NCBI GenBank assembly: GCA_022844275.1
Contig: JALHMB010000002.1
Span: forward strand, 682,001-746,000
Reading direction: 5' to 3'
From: Hyphomicrobiaceae bacterium
GTDB lineage: Bacteria > Pseudomonadota > Alphaproteobacteria > Rhizobiales > Hyphomicrobiaceae
DNA length: 64,000 nucleotides
Position 1 is the first letter of the stretch, and each line of letters opens with the position of its first letter. The translations under genes were made by a program, and so were the position numbers. Positions 9,146 through 19,327 of this stretch are shown piece after piece. Below the pieces are notes generated by a model. That model saw only the letters and a list, made by a program, of their open reading frames with translations, was not told where the DNA came from and searched no databases.

Positions 9146-10108
9146 ATGTCGGCACGCGAGCAATTCGGATTCTATGCACCGATCGAGCCCTACCGTACCG
9201 GCCGCCTGCAGGTCGGCGGCGGCCATGAGATCTATTTCGAGGAATGTGGCAACCGCGACGGCAAGCCCGTTCTCGTGGTGCATGGGGGGCCGGGCGGCGG
9301 CAGCAATCCGACCATGCGCCGCTATCACGATCCCGCCCGCTACCGCATCATCCTTTTCGACCAGCGCGGCTGTGGGCGCTCGACGCCCAACGCGAGCATT
9401 GAGGAGAACACCACCCCGCACCTGCTTGCCGACATGGAGCAGCTACGCCGCCACCTCGGCATCGAGCGCTGGCAGCTCATGGGCGGCTCCTGGGGCGCGA
9501 CGCTCGCCATAGCCTACGCCGAGCGCCACCCCGAGCGCGTGCTCGAACTCATCCTGCGAGGCGTGTTCCTGCTCAGAGAGGCGGAGATCCGCTGGTTCTA
9601 CGAGGACGGCTGCAGCTGGCTTTTTCCCGAGGCCTACGAAGCCTTTCGCTCCCTGCTGTCCGCGGAGGAGCGCCTCGACCCAATCGCGTCCTATCACCGC
9701 CGCCTCACCCATTCGGATCCGCGCATTCAAGTCGAGGCGGCGCGGGCGTGGTGCATCTGGGAAGCTTCGACGATGGCCTTGCGGCCCGATCCCATGCGGC
9801 TGCGCGCCTTCGCGTCGGACTCCTACGCGCTCGCCTTCGCGCGCATCGAGTGCCACTATTTCGTGAACCGCGGCTTCCTCGAGGTCGACGGTCAGCTGCT
9901 GCGGGATGCGCACCGTCTCGCCGGTATTCCCGGCACCATCGTCCAGGGACGTTATGACGTGGTCACGCCAGCGCGGAGCGCAGTCGAGCTGCACAAGGCC
10001 TGGCCCGGCTCAACGCTGCACGTCGTGCCGGATGCAGGCCACGCCATGACAGAGCCCGGCATCGTGCACGAACTGGTTGCCGCAACGCGGGCATTTGGCA
10101 GGCACTAG
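9146..10108 (+). CDS. pip: Prolyl aminopeptidase (alpha/beta hydrolase)
   Basis: VVHGGPGGGSNPTMRRYHDPARYRIILFDQRGCGRSTP; GGSWGATLAIAYAERHP nucleophile elbow. Confidence 0.93.
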   Translation: MSAREQFGFYAPIEPYRTGRLQVGGGHEIYFEECGNRDGKPVLVVHGGPGGGSNPTMRRYHDPARYRIILFDQRGCGRSTPNASIEENTTPHLLADMEQLRRHLGIERWQLMGGSWGATLAIAYAERHPERVLELILRGVFLLREAEIRWFYEDGCSWLFPEAYEAFRSLLSAEERLDPIASYHRRLTHSDPRIQVEAARAWCIWEASTMALRPDPMRLRAFASDSYALAFARIECHYFVNRGFLEVDGQLLRDAHRLAGIPGTIVQGRYDVVTPARSAVELHKAWPGSTLHVVPDAGHAMTEPGIVHELVAATRAFGRH

Positions 10109-10127
10109 CTGGAAAGCTCAAAAGGTC

Positions 10128-10508
10128 CTAGCTCAAGCGAGCGTCGCCGGCGTCACGGTCAACGCGACGCGAACGATCACCGCCGCGCTCATCGGCAGTT
10201 GCGGCCACTTCGAGCTCTGCAAGGGCCTCGTCGCGAACAGCAACGGCGTGCTCGAGCTTCTCACGCAGGTCCGCAACCGAAGCGCGGAGATTGTCGCGGC
10301 GCTGGGCAGCGGCGCGCGCAAATGTGGAATAGGCGAAGTGCGCTTCGTTACGGATGCCCGTGCGCTCTTCCTCGCTGCTGATCTGGCGCTCGAGGTCGAC
10401 AGCCATGTGCTCGAACTCGTGGATCATCGCTTCGATGTCCGCCACCTTCCGCCGCTTTTCATCGGCCTCGAAGCGCTTCAGCTTCAGCGCACTGTCGCGA
10501 GACTTCAT
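10128..10508 (-). CDS. fliJ: Flagellar export protein FliJ
   Basis: Short coiled-coil protein MKSRDSALKLKRFEADEKRRKVADIEAMIHEFEHMAVDLERQI; next to ctrA as in related alphaproteobacteria. Confidence 0.8.
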   Translation of the reverse strand: MKSRDSALKLKRFEADEKRRKVADIEAMIHEFEHMAVDLERQISSEEERTGIRNEAHFAYSTFARAAAQRRDNLRASVADLREKLEHAVAVRDEALAELEVAATADERGGDRSRRVDRDAGDARLS

Positions 10509-11247
10509 GACCGTCTACCCCCTACTAACTAACGAGCATCGGCGACCTCGACGAAAAAGGCGCCGTTGATACACGCTCAACGTCCGGCCCGTTCGCGACA
10601 TGCGCGGCGTGACCCTACAAACCATATGCTCCGACCGCATATTACATGATCCCGCGTAAAGCACCTTAGGTCCAGCCGCTTTGAAGCTCGCGATGCTGAT
10701 GTCCTGTGATGCCGCAAGATATGTGCCGGCGCAGGATCAGTATCCGACGAACGCATTAAGTTGCCGTTTCGCAACGCCTGAATCGGATCAGACTACAGCG
10801 TGCCATTTTCGATCACTGAGCGAGCACTGTACGCTTCAGCAACCTGTGCAAATCATGTACTAACCAATTTAGGGGGTTGCATGCGGACAAACAAGTCACG
10901 GCAACGGCTTGAGTGATCTGCATGGTCGGCGTGAGGTTCGCGATCTAGCGACATCTCTGAGCTACCAAGTACGGCTAGGATGGCCTGCCGCACCGAGTAT
11001 TTGCGTGCGCGGTTACTTGGTACTACTGGGTCTCGTAACCTGTTGGCAACTTGTCATCGATGGGCGATGAGCGGTTGTCATGGCAACACAGGGAATGTGT
11101 CCCAGGAAAAGCATTCATGTAATCGACCATTAGGTTTTGTTAACCTCTCGGAAGTAATGTGCAAGTTATGAACTTGCTGAGTGCAATAGCGTACTCTTCA
11201 CAATTGGGGCAGCGGACTCTATACAGGGTCATGGAAGAGAGGTTGGC

Positions 11248-11946
11248 ATGCGAGTCCTTCTCATAGAGGATGACAGCGCCACGGCACAAAGCATCGAACT
11301 GATGCTTCAGTCGGAAGGCTTCAACGTATACACGACGAGTACCGGTGAAGAGGGCGTCGATCTCGGCAAGATTTATGACTACGATATTATTTTGCTCGAT
11401 ATCAACTTGCCTGACATGAGCGGATACGAGGTTCTCAAGACGCTCCGTGTCAGCAAGGTGCAGACGCCGATCCTGATCCTTTCGGGATTGGCCGGCATTG
11501 ATGACAAGGTGCGCGGCCTGGGCTTCGGCGCCGACGACTATATGACCAAGCCGTTTCACAAGAACGAGCTTATCGCCCGCATCCAGGCAATTGTGCGCCG
11601 CTCGAAGGGGCACGCCCAGTCGGTCATCGAGACCGGCGAGCTGCGAGTCAATCTCGACACCAAGACAGTCGAGGTTAATAATCAGCGTGTGCATCTGACG
11701 GGTAAGGAATATCAGATGCTGGAGCTGCTCTCGCTCCGCAAAGGCACGACCCTCACGAAGGAGATGTTTCTCAATCATCTGTATGGCGGGATGGACGAGC
11801 CGGAGCTCAAGATCATCGACGTATTCATCTGCAAGCTGCGCAAGAAGCTGCAGACGGCAACTGGTGGTAAGCACTACATCGAAACCGTCTGGGGCCGCGG
11901 CTATGTGCTGCGAGAACCGGGCGATGGCAAGACCGCAGCGGCCTGA
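11248..11946 (+). CDS. ctrA: Cell-cycle master response regulator CtrA
   Basis: [63 protein letters not shown]; OmpR-type winged helix. Confidence 0.98.
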   Translation: MRVLLIEDDSATAQSIELMLQSEGFNVYTTSTGEEGVDLGKIYDYDIILLDINLPDMSGYEVLKTLRVSKVQTPILILSGLAGIDDKVRGLGFGADDYMTKPFHKNELIARIQAIVRRSKGHAQSVIETGELRVNLDTKTVEVNNQRVHLTGKEYQMLELLSLRKGTTLTKEMFLNHLYGGMDEPELKIIDVFICKLRKKLQTATGGKHYIETVWGRGYVLREPGDGKTAAA

Positions 11947-12005
11947 TTAGGGGCATCGACGGGGCGCCAACCACCGGCGGATGCGCCAATTTGGCTCAGG
12001 TTAGA

Positions 12006-12027
12006 GGGCGCCGACAGGCGCCCTTTT
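12006..12027 (+). terminator. Rho-independent terminator of ctrA
   Basis: gggcgcc-gaca-ggcgccc followed by TTTT. Confidence 0.85.
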
Positions 12028-12146
12028 GCTTGCCGGGTTTTCGAGCGCCCTGCCTTGCTGCAAGAGTGCCTTTCTGCGATACTTTCGACAAAACCGGCAG
12101 CAGCGGTCGTTCGACTGCGCCGCCGCCCCCCAAGGAGTTCTGTAGG

Positions 12147-12398
12147 ATGGGTACATTCAGCGTCTGGCACTGGCTGATCTTCCTGGTCATCGCCTTGCTG
12201 CTCTTCGGCGGCAGCGGGAAGATCTCGTCGATCATGGGCGACGTGGCCAAGGGTATCAAGAGCTTCAGAAAGGGCATGTCCGAGGAGGACGATGCCTCGC
12301 CGGCGGCAGCACCGGCTGATGCGCCGAAGAAGCTCGAGGGCAAGCCATCCGAGCCCCAGACGGCGAGTGGCACGACCACCGGCACGAAAGTCGGCTGA
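12147..12398 (+). CDS. tatA: Sec-independent protein translocase TatA
   Basis: [44 protein letters not shown]; start trimmed to 12147. Confidence 0.95.
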   Translation: MGTFSVWHWLIFLVIALLLFGGSGKISSIMGDVAKGIKSFRKGMSEEDDASPAAAPADAPKKLEGKPSEPQTASGTTTGTKVG

Positions 12399-12584
12399 CA
12401 GCTTGTCGGCGCCACCGGTGGCATTTCATATTCCGTCGCTGTGCCTGCCAGTGCGGTCGGCACACTGAGCCTCGCAGAAGCTTCGCGCTATCGGCGCTGG
12501 AGTAAGGCAGGCTCACTGAAGGTAGAAGGTCAGTCGCTGCTGCAACTGTGACGCAACAGTGAGGCTGCACTACAGAAAGCGATT

Positions 12585-13199
12585 ATGTTCGATCTCACGT
12601 CAGGCAAGCTGCTGCTCCTGGGCATCGTGGCCCTGATCGTGCTCGGCCCGAAGGATTTCCCGATCCTGCTGAGGACTATCGGGAAGTACATGGGCATCAT
12701 CAAGAAGCAAGCTGACGAGTTCCGCGCCCAGTTCGACGAGGCCATGCGGGAGAGCGAGCTCGACCAGATCAAGAAAGATGTCGAGGGGCTCGGCCAGGAT
12801 CTCGATCAGTCCATGCGCGAGACCCAGCAGTCGATCGCGAGCGACCTTGGCAGCGTCACGAAGGATATCGACGGCCTCAAGTCCGACGTCGAGGCTCAGC
12901 TCAACGATCCCTTGCGGCCGACCCCACACACGACCGGTTATACCCCGGAGGAGATCCGCGATGGTGCGAGCAGTGTAACGGCGGCTACAGAGCCGGCCAG
13001 TCCCGATCACGACGCGCACGACGCCAATGGCGTTCCCGCGCAGCAGTTGGCGGAGACGCCTCTGGTTGCACCCGGGATGCCCAATATTGCCGAGCCGGTG
13101 CCGGTTCCCCAGAGCGATCGCGCAAGCCTGAACGGTACGGGAGCCCATGCGGCGCCGGGTGGTTCGGGCGCAGAGACCTCACCGAAGAGCGGGGCCTGA
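12585..13199 (+). CDS. tatB: Sec-independent protein translocase TatB
   Basis: MFDLTSGKLLLLGIVALIVLGPKDFPILLRTIGKYMG; between tatA and tatC. Confidence 0.95.
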   Translation: MFDLTSGKLLLLGIVALIVLGPKDFPILLRTIGKYMGIIKKQADEFRAQFDEAMRESELDQIKKDVEGLGQDLDQSMRETQQSIASDLGSVTKDIDGLKSDVEAQLNDPLRPTPHTTGYTPEEIRDGASSVTAATEPASPDHDAHDANGVPAQQLAETPLVAPGMPNIAEPVPVPQSDRASLNGTGAHAAPGGSGAETSPKSGA

Positions 13200-13205
13200 G
13201 GCGTC

Positions 13206-14063
13206 GTGACCGATACACTGCAAAATCCGGACAAGGGCGTGGACGTGCCGGCGGTGAAGGTCGGCACCGAAGACAATGGACAATCGGAGATCGATGCGTC
13301 GCGGGCGCCGCTAATCGAACACCTGACCGAGCTGCGCCAGCGCCTTATCTATTCGCTGCTCGCTTTCTTCGGGACGTTCGTCGTCTGCTTCTTCTTCGCG
13401 AAGCCGATCTACAACGTTCTGGTGTGGCCGTTCGTGCGCATCGTCGGCGCCGAGAACGCCAAGCTCATCGCAACGCACTTCCTCGAGCAGCTCTTCACGA
13501 ACATCAAGCTCGCCATGTTCGGCGCCGCGTTCCTCTCGTTTCCCGTGGTGGCCGTGCAGATTTACAAGTTCGTGGCGCCGGGGCTCTACAAGAACGAGCG
13601 CGGCGCTTTCGTCCCATATCTCATTGCGACGCCGGTGCTGTTTATCCTTGGATCGCTGGTCGTCTACTTCGTTGTCCTGCCGCTGCTCATTCAGTTCTCG
13701 CTCGATATCACGCCTCAATTGGGTGGTGACGGCAAGGCGACGATCGAGCTGCTGCCCAAGGTCTCGGAATACCTGTCGCTGGTCATGACGCTGATCCTTG
13801 GCTTCGGCATCATCTTCCAGCTCCCGGTCATCGTGACGCTGTTGGCGAGGGCAGGGGTCTTCGGTGCGGCTGGGATGCGCTCCGCCCGACGCTATGCCAT
13901 CGTGGGGATTGCTGGCGCCTCCGCGGTTCTTTCGCCGCCAGATCCGTTCAGCATGCTGGCTATGATGATGCCGACCATCTTGCTTTACGAAGCCTCCATC
14001 TTGATCGTCGATCGCATCGAGAAGGACGCTGCCGCCAAGCAAGCCGAGGCGGAGAGCGACTGA
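13206..14063 (+). CDS. tatC: Sec-independent protein translocase TatC
   Basis: APLIEHLTELRQRLIYSLLAFFGTFVVCFFFAKPIYNVL; SFPVVAVQIYKFVAPGLYKNER. Confidence 0.97.
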   Translation: MTDTLQNPDKGVDVPAVKVGTEDNGQSEIDASRAPLIEHLTELRQRLIYSLLAFFGTFVVCFFFAKPIYNVLVWPFVRIVGAENAKLIATHFLEQLFTNIKLAMFGAAFLSFPVVAVQIYKFVAPGLYKNERGAFVPYLIATPVLFILGSLVVYFVVLPLLIQFSLDITPQLGGDGKATIELLPKVSEYLSLVMTLILGFGIIFQLPVIVTLLARAGVFGAAGMRSARRYAIVGIAGASAVLSPPDPFSMLAMMMPTILLYEASILIVDRIEKDAAAKQAEAESD

Positions 14064-14337
14064 GCGCCTGGCGCCCTAAAATACTCTAATCATGACATTT
14101 CAGGCGAGCGGGTGCCCGTGTGGCTTTCGCTCAATCACGCCCGCTCGCAGCGTGGGGTGGCATGGCTTCGTGCTGGACACGGCAAGTGTTAACCAGAATT
14201 AGCATCTATCGCCAAAATATTGTTAAGGCGTGATAAAAATGGAACATGAAAGTATTGGCACGTTCACCGCGCGCCTTAGATCGATATTAAGACGGCTCGG
14301 TTAGTGTGTCCGAAGTTCAGAGAGAGTAACGCGTATC

Positions 14338-14616
14338 ATGACCGACCAGCAATTCAGAACGCGCTCGCGCTACGTCATCGGGCCGGACGGTAGTCCCCTC
14401 ACGGTAGCTGACCTTCCGCCGCGCGACACCAAGCGCTGGGTCATCCGCCGCAAGGCAGAGGTAGTTGCCGCCGTGCGTGGTGGCCTGCTGAGCCTCGAGG
14501 AGGCCTGCGAGCGCTACAAGCTGACCGTTGACGAGTTCCTGTCCTGGCAGCGGACCATCGACAAGCACGGCCTGCAGGGCCTGCGCGCGACCCGCCTCAA
14601 GGATTACCGGAATTAG
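14338..14616 (+). CDS. sciP: DUF1153 family protein / CtrA inhibitor SciP
   Basis: YVIGPDGSPLTVADLPPRDTKRWVIRRKAEVVAAVRGGLLSLEEACERYKLTVDEFLSWQ. Confidence 0.92.
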   Translation: MTDQQFRTRSRYVIGPDGSPLTVADLPPRDTKRWVIRRKAEVVAAVRGGLLSLEEACERYKLTVDEFLSWQRTIDKHGLQGLRATRLKDYRN

Positions 14617-14811
14617 TCACTACGCCTCGTGGATGCCTGCGAGAACTGCCGTTAGCTGACGGCGGCATCCCGAGCCGTTGCCGGCCTAATGGCGGCATGA
14701 TCTTCGTCCTGGCCGCCCTTCCAAGGGTCGCCGTGGGGCGCGGCCATCGTAAATCCTATTGTCCTTAAGTAAGCCGCCAAGTTGTCCGCCGCTGGGAAGC
14801 ACCGAACGCGC

Positions 14812-16194
14812 TCAGCCCGTTGCGCCCCAGCGCGTGCGCCACACGAACAATCCCGTCGATACGCCGTACGCTGCCATGGCGATGGTGACGAGGAGCGCGA
14901 AAGCTCGGAAGTCGCCACCTTGCTGCATCAGCAGGATGCCGCCGACAAGCACGACCAGCAGTCGAACCGTGCCACCGAGCACCGGCCCGACGATGCGCCC
15001 CGAGCCCTGCGACGCGAAATAGAGGCATAGCCCGAAGCCATAAGCGGCAAAACCGAAGCCGGCGATGCTCAGATAGTCGTCGGCGGAAAGCTCCACTGCC
15101 GGATCGGTCGTGAAGATCGTGGCCCAAAGCGCGGGATTGAGAGCCGCGAGGCACCCGATGCCGCCGATGATGACAGCCGAGGCCGTCGCCGCGATCCACG
15201 CCACCCGGCGTGCGCGCGCGACATCGCCGGCGCCGATGGCCATGCCGACCATGGGTACCGAGGCTGATCCTATGGAAAAGGCGATGGGCACGAGCAGCAA
15301 CTCGAGACGTACGCCGATGCCGTAGCCGGCCAGTGCGGTCGTCCCGAAGGCCGCAACGAACTTGGCGAGGATGATGACGGTCAGAATCGACTGAAGGGGG
15401 GAGAGGCAGGAAACGGCGCCGACTTTGAGAATATCCCAGAAGAGAGCACGGTCGAGGCGGATACCCGTAAAGTCAAGGCGCAGGCGCGTGTGACGGGAAC
15501 GGAGATAGGAGAGAAGGGCAATCGTCCCTGCGAGGAATGCGAGTATCTGGCCGGCCGCGATGCCGGTGAGACCGAAGCGGGGAATAGGACCGAATCCAAG
15601 GCCCATCAGCCCTCCGAGGACGATCTGCAGTAAAGCGACAACGATAACCGTCGAGGATGGCACGCGCATGTTGCCGGTCCCGCGAGTAATCGAGGCCAGA
15701 ATATTGAAGAACCAGATGATCGAAGCTCCCGCGAAGAACATCCCCGAGTATTGCAGAGCAAGCGGTAATACGGCGGCATCACCGCCGAGAACCGTGTAGA
15801 TGGCGGGGCCGGCAATAAGGAAGACGGCCGTGAACAGGGCACCGGCGAGCGCGGCGACGATAAGAGCATGGAAGGCTAGCGCCCTAGCGCGCCGCTCATC
15901 GCGAGCGCCGATGGCGCGGCTGATGGCCGAGGAAACGCCGCCGCCCATGGCTCCCGACGACATCATCTGAGTCAGCATGATCATGGGAAACACAAGCGCC
16001 ATGGCGGCGAGCGATTCAGTTCCCAGGATGCCGATGTAGGAGGTCTCTGCGATCGCGACGAGCGATTGCGTACCGAGGGCGAGAAGGTTCGGGAGCGAGA
16101 GCGCGGCCAGGGTTGGCAGAATGGGCGAGGTCAGCAGCGATCCGTAAGCGGCCGCCGTCCGATCGCGGGGTAGCAGAGGGGTGCGTTCCGACAA
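14812..16194 (-). CDS. MATE family efflux transporter
   Basis: ~460 aa, 12-TM; LSLPNLLALGTQSLVAIAETSYIGILGTESLAAMALVFPMIML. Confidence 0.9.
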   Translation of the reverse strand: MSERTPLLPRDRTAAAYGSLLTSPILPTLAALSLPNLLALGTQSLVAIAETSYIGILGTESLAAMALVFPMIMLTQMMSSGAMGGGVSSAISRAIGARDERRARALAFHALIVAALAGALFTAVFLIAGPAIYTVLGGDAAVLPLALQYSGMFFAGASIIWFFNILASITRGTGNMRVPSSTVIVVALLQIVLGGLMGLGFGPIPRFGLTGIAAGQILAFLAGTIALLSYLRSRHTRLRLDFTGIRLDRALFWDILKVGAVSCLSPLQSILTVIILAKFVAAFGTTALAGYGIGVRLELLLVPIAFSIGSASVPMVGMAIGAGDVARARRVAWIAATASAVIIGGIGCLAALNPALWATIFTTDPAVELSADDYLSIAGFGFAAYGFGLCLYFASQGSGRIVGPVLGGTVRLLVVLVGGILLMQQGGDFRAFALLVTIAMAAYGVSTGLFVWRTRWGATG

Positions 16195-16552
16195 AACAAA
16201 TCCCTTCCGCCAAACGGCTCACTATCTCATCAACAATAGCAGCCGGACGCAATGCAGCGCGTCAATTTGAATGACGTCCAAGGCTATAGGCGAAGCCAAC
16301 CCGGCCGTCCAGCGCTCAGTCCAATGATGAAAAAGTAGTCGTGAATTGGAAGGGGACACGTCACGGACTGGCTTACGGCTTTCGCCCGATCAAGCGGCAA
16401 ACAGGTCCTTAAGAAGGTCGGATAGATGTCCTGTAGAATTAAACGGGACTTTCAGTCTTCTCTGCCATTTTGAGCATGGCGAGTGGGAGCCTGCTGGACG
16501 CCGGGGGAGCGGTGTCGAGCAAAGTGCTGTGGCGTAGGGGGAGAGTTCCGTC

Positions 16553-17005
16553 ATGTCGAGTAAAGCAACCTTGACCATCGTAATCGCAGACGACGACGCC
16601 GACGACAGGATGTTGGTCGAAGATGCGTTCATGGAGAGCCGCCTCGCTAATCCGCGGGTCTACGTGGAGGATGGCGAGGAGCTGCTCGCGTATCTGCGCG
16701 GAGAAGGCAAGTTCGCGGGCCAACCGCGCCGCCTGCCGGGGCTGATCCTGCTGGATCTCAACATGCCCCGCATGGACGGCCGCACCGTACTCAAGCACAT
16801 CAAGGACGATCCCGAGCTCCGCCGAATCCCCGTGATCGTTCTGACAACATCGAAGGCCGAGGAAGATATTCTGCGGACGTACGACCTGGGCGTCAGCTCT
16901 TTCATCACCAAGCCCGTCAGTTTCGAAGGCCTGGTCGATGTCGTTCGTACGCTCAATCATTACTGGATCGAGATTGTCGAACTGCCGGCCAGCGAGGCCG
17001 CCTGA
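16553..17005 (+). CDS. Stand-alone receiver-domain response regulator (Rcp1/CheY-like)
   Basis: IVIADDDADDRMLVEDAF...LPGLILLDLNMPRMDGRTVLKHIK...VIVLTTSKAEEDI. Confidence 0.92.
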   Translation: MSSKATLTIVIADDDADDRMLVEDAFMESRLANPRVYVEDGEELLAYLRGEGKFAGQPRRLPGLILLDLNMPRMDGRTVLKHIKDDPELRRIPVIVLTTSKAEEDILRTYDLGVSSFITKPVSFEGLVDVVRTLNHYWIEIVELPASEAA

Positions 17006-17036
17006 TTGAATGATTTTGCGTTAAGGCGGCCTTTCG

Positions 17037-19316
17037 ATGACGCTTCCTACTGCACAGAACGAGACTGTCGTCCTTCTCGTCGAGGATGACCGCGACGATT
17101 TCTTCCTGACGCAGGATGTTCTGCAGTGCGTGCCGAACCACAAATATTCGGTGGTTTGGGCCGGCTCCTACGAGCGTGCGACATTCGAGCTTCTCGAGCG
17201 CTCGTACGACGTAGCCCTCGTCGACTATCGCATCGGCGAGCGGACCGGGCTCGAATTCATCCGCGAGGCCGGCCGGCGCTTTCCCGACACGCCCATGATC
17301 CTCCTCACGGGCGTCATCGATCCGCATATCGACCGCGAGGCCGAGGAAGCAGGCGCTGCCGATTTCCTCGAGAAGGGCGCCATAACGCCTGAGCTTCTCG
17401 ACCGCTCCATCCGTTACGCTATCAAACACACGCGCCGACGCGCCATTCTGGACGCCGTGCTTTCGAATTCGGCCGCGGGCATCGTAGCCTTGGACCGGTC
17501 GGGCGTTCCGATCCTCTGGAACAAGCAAGCCCTGCGCGCGCTTGCCATTGACGGCTATGTCGCAGGCGCTGTGACCGCCGAGGTTGTCAGCGCCGGGCTC
17601 GCACAGATCCGCACCGGGGGCCGTCTGCCCCAGCAGTTCGCCGCCCCCTCGGGAGAGGTCTTCGAGACGGGCATCGGCAGCGTGCCGAGCGACGGTGAGG
17701 TCATCGTCTTCCACGAAATCACGCACCGTATCCGCGCCGAGGAGCTGCTGCGCAAGTCGGTCATCGAGGCCGAGGCGGCCAATATGGCCAAGTCGAGCTT
17801 CCTCGCGACGATGAGCCATGAGCTGCGCACGCCGATGAACGGCATTCTCGGGATGGCGCGCGTGCTTTCGAATACGCCTCTCGACAACGAGCAGGGTGCT
17901 TATCTCGACACGATCCGCGTCTCGGGCGAGAGCCTGCTCGGCATCATCAACGATGTGCTCGACCTCTCAAAGATCGAGGCTGGGCGAATGGAAATCGAGA
18001 ATGTCGAGTACCGGATCTCGGACCTCGCCCACGAAGTGACGGCGCTGCTGGCACCAACAGCGCGCGCCAAGGGTATCGACCTCGCGGCCTTCGTCGATCC
18101 GCAGTTGGCAAGCACCATGCGTGGCGATTCACTTCGCGTGCGCCAGATCCTTACGAACCTCATCGGCAACGCCATCAAGTTCACCGAGGAGGGTGGCGTT
18201 TCCCTGTGGATCGACAGGGTCGAGAGCGAAGGTCGCCCGCACCTGCGCATTCGCGTCAGCGACACCGGCATGGGCATTCCGGAGAGCAAGCGGGAGCGCC
18301 TGTTCAAGCGTTTCTCCCAGGTCGATGCGTCGACCACGCGCACGCACGGCGGCACCGGGCTCGGCCTGGCGCTCTGCCGCGAATTCGTCTCGCTCATGAA
18401 TGGTTTCATCGATTGCGAGAGCACGCCCGGCGCTGGGAGCACGTTTGTGGTGCTGCTGCCGCTCGTTGAAATGGGCGTAGAAACGCAGGATCGCAATCGC
18501 GCGCGCCAGCTCGCGGGCTGGCGGATCGCGCTCATCGGTCGCGAAGGGCCGCTCGCCAATGTCATGCGGGCCTATGCGGTAAGCTGCGGCGCGACGATGG
18601 AGGTGCTCGCCTGCGGCCCCAATGTCCTTCAGCGCCTGGGATCGACGAACTGTACGGCCGTCGTCATCGACTGCAGCACACCGAAGTCGGGCCGGGAAGA
18701 GATCATCCGCCAGATTGCAGCGGGGTCGGGCGGCCAGTCCATGCCGTTCTTCGTGATCGCGGATTCGATCTCCGACGCCGGTGGCATCGACATCGAGCCC
18801 GATCTTCTTCTCTCGCGACCATTCGGGAGCCAGTCTTTCGAGCGCATCTGCAACCGATTGCGCCGCCCGACATCGAGCGGTGGTGCACGGGCAACGATCG
18901 CCGCGGCAGCCATTCCCCCGCGCCATCTGCGCGTTCTGCTCGCCGAGGACAACGAGCCCAATCAGCGCGTGGCACGAGCCATCCTGCGCGGCGCGGGTTA
19001 CTCGATCGACATTGCCGGCAATGGCCACAAGGCCATCGAGCTCGTCGGCCAGAAGCCCTATGACGTCGTGCTCATGGACGTGAACATGCCGGCCATGGAC
19101 GGGCTTGAGGCAACGCAGATCATTCGCCAGACGGATGCGGGGCGCGCGCTGCCGATCATCGGTCTGACGGCGAGTGTCATGGACGGTGATCGCCAGCGCT
19201 GCCTCGCAGCGGGCATGAACGACCACCTGGCCAAGCCCATCGACTGGGACTGCCTGATTGCCCTCCTGAACCGCATGGAAGGTGAAGTCTACGGCGGACA
19301 AGCCCTGGCTTCCTGA
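17037..19316 (+). CDS. Soluble hybrid histidine kinase REC-PAS-HisKA-HATPase-(degenerate REC)-REC
   Basis: VLLVEDDRDDFFL (REC1), FLATMSHELRTPMNGILGMARVL (H-box), NLIGNAIKFTEEGG, RVLLAEDNEPNQRVA (C-terminal REC). Confidence 0.92.
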   Translation: MTLPTAQNETVVLLVEDDRDDFFLTQDVLQCVPNHKYSVVWAGSYERATFELLERSYDVALVDYRIGERTGLEFIREAGRRFPDTPMILLTGVIDPHIDREAEEAGAADFLEKGAITPELLDRSIRYAIKHTRRRAILDAVLSNSAAGIVALDRSGVPILWNKQALRALAIDGYVAGAVTAEVVSAGLAQIRTGGRLPQQFAAPSGEVFETGIGSVPSDGEVIVFHEITHRIRAEELLRKSVIEAEAANMAKSSFLATMSHELRTPMNGILGMARVLSNTPLDNEQGAYLDTIRVSGESLLGIINDVLDLSKIEAGRMEIENVEYRISDLAHEVTALLAPTARAKGIDLAAFVDPQLASTMRGDSLRVRQILTNLIGNAIKFTEEGGVSLWIDRVESEGRPHLRIRVSDTGMGIPESKRERLFKRFSQVDASTTRTHGGTGLGLALCREFVSLMNGFIDCESTPGAGSTFVVLLPLVEMGVETQDRNRARQLAGWRIALIGREGPLANVMRAYAVSCGATMEVLACGPNVLQRLGSTNCTAVVIDCSTPKSGREEIIRQIAAGSGGQSMPFFVIADSISDAGGIDIEPDLLLSRPFGSQSFERICNRLRRPTSSGGARATIAAAAIPPRHLRVLLAEDNEPNQRVARAILRGAGYSIDIAGNGHKAIELVGQKPYDVVLMDVNMPAMDGLEATQIIRQTDAGRALPIIGLTASVMDGDRQRCLAAGMNDHLAKPIDWDCLIALLNRMEGEVYGGQALAS

Positions 19317-19327
19317 GGACGGCGCGC

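Noticed and set aside
10077-10532. 151-aa plus-strand ORF
   Set aside because: Antisense to fliJ, which has the recognisable coiled-coil protein on the minus strand.
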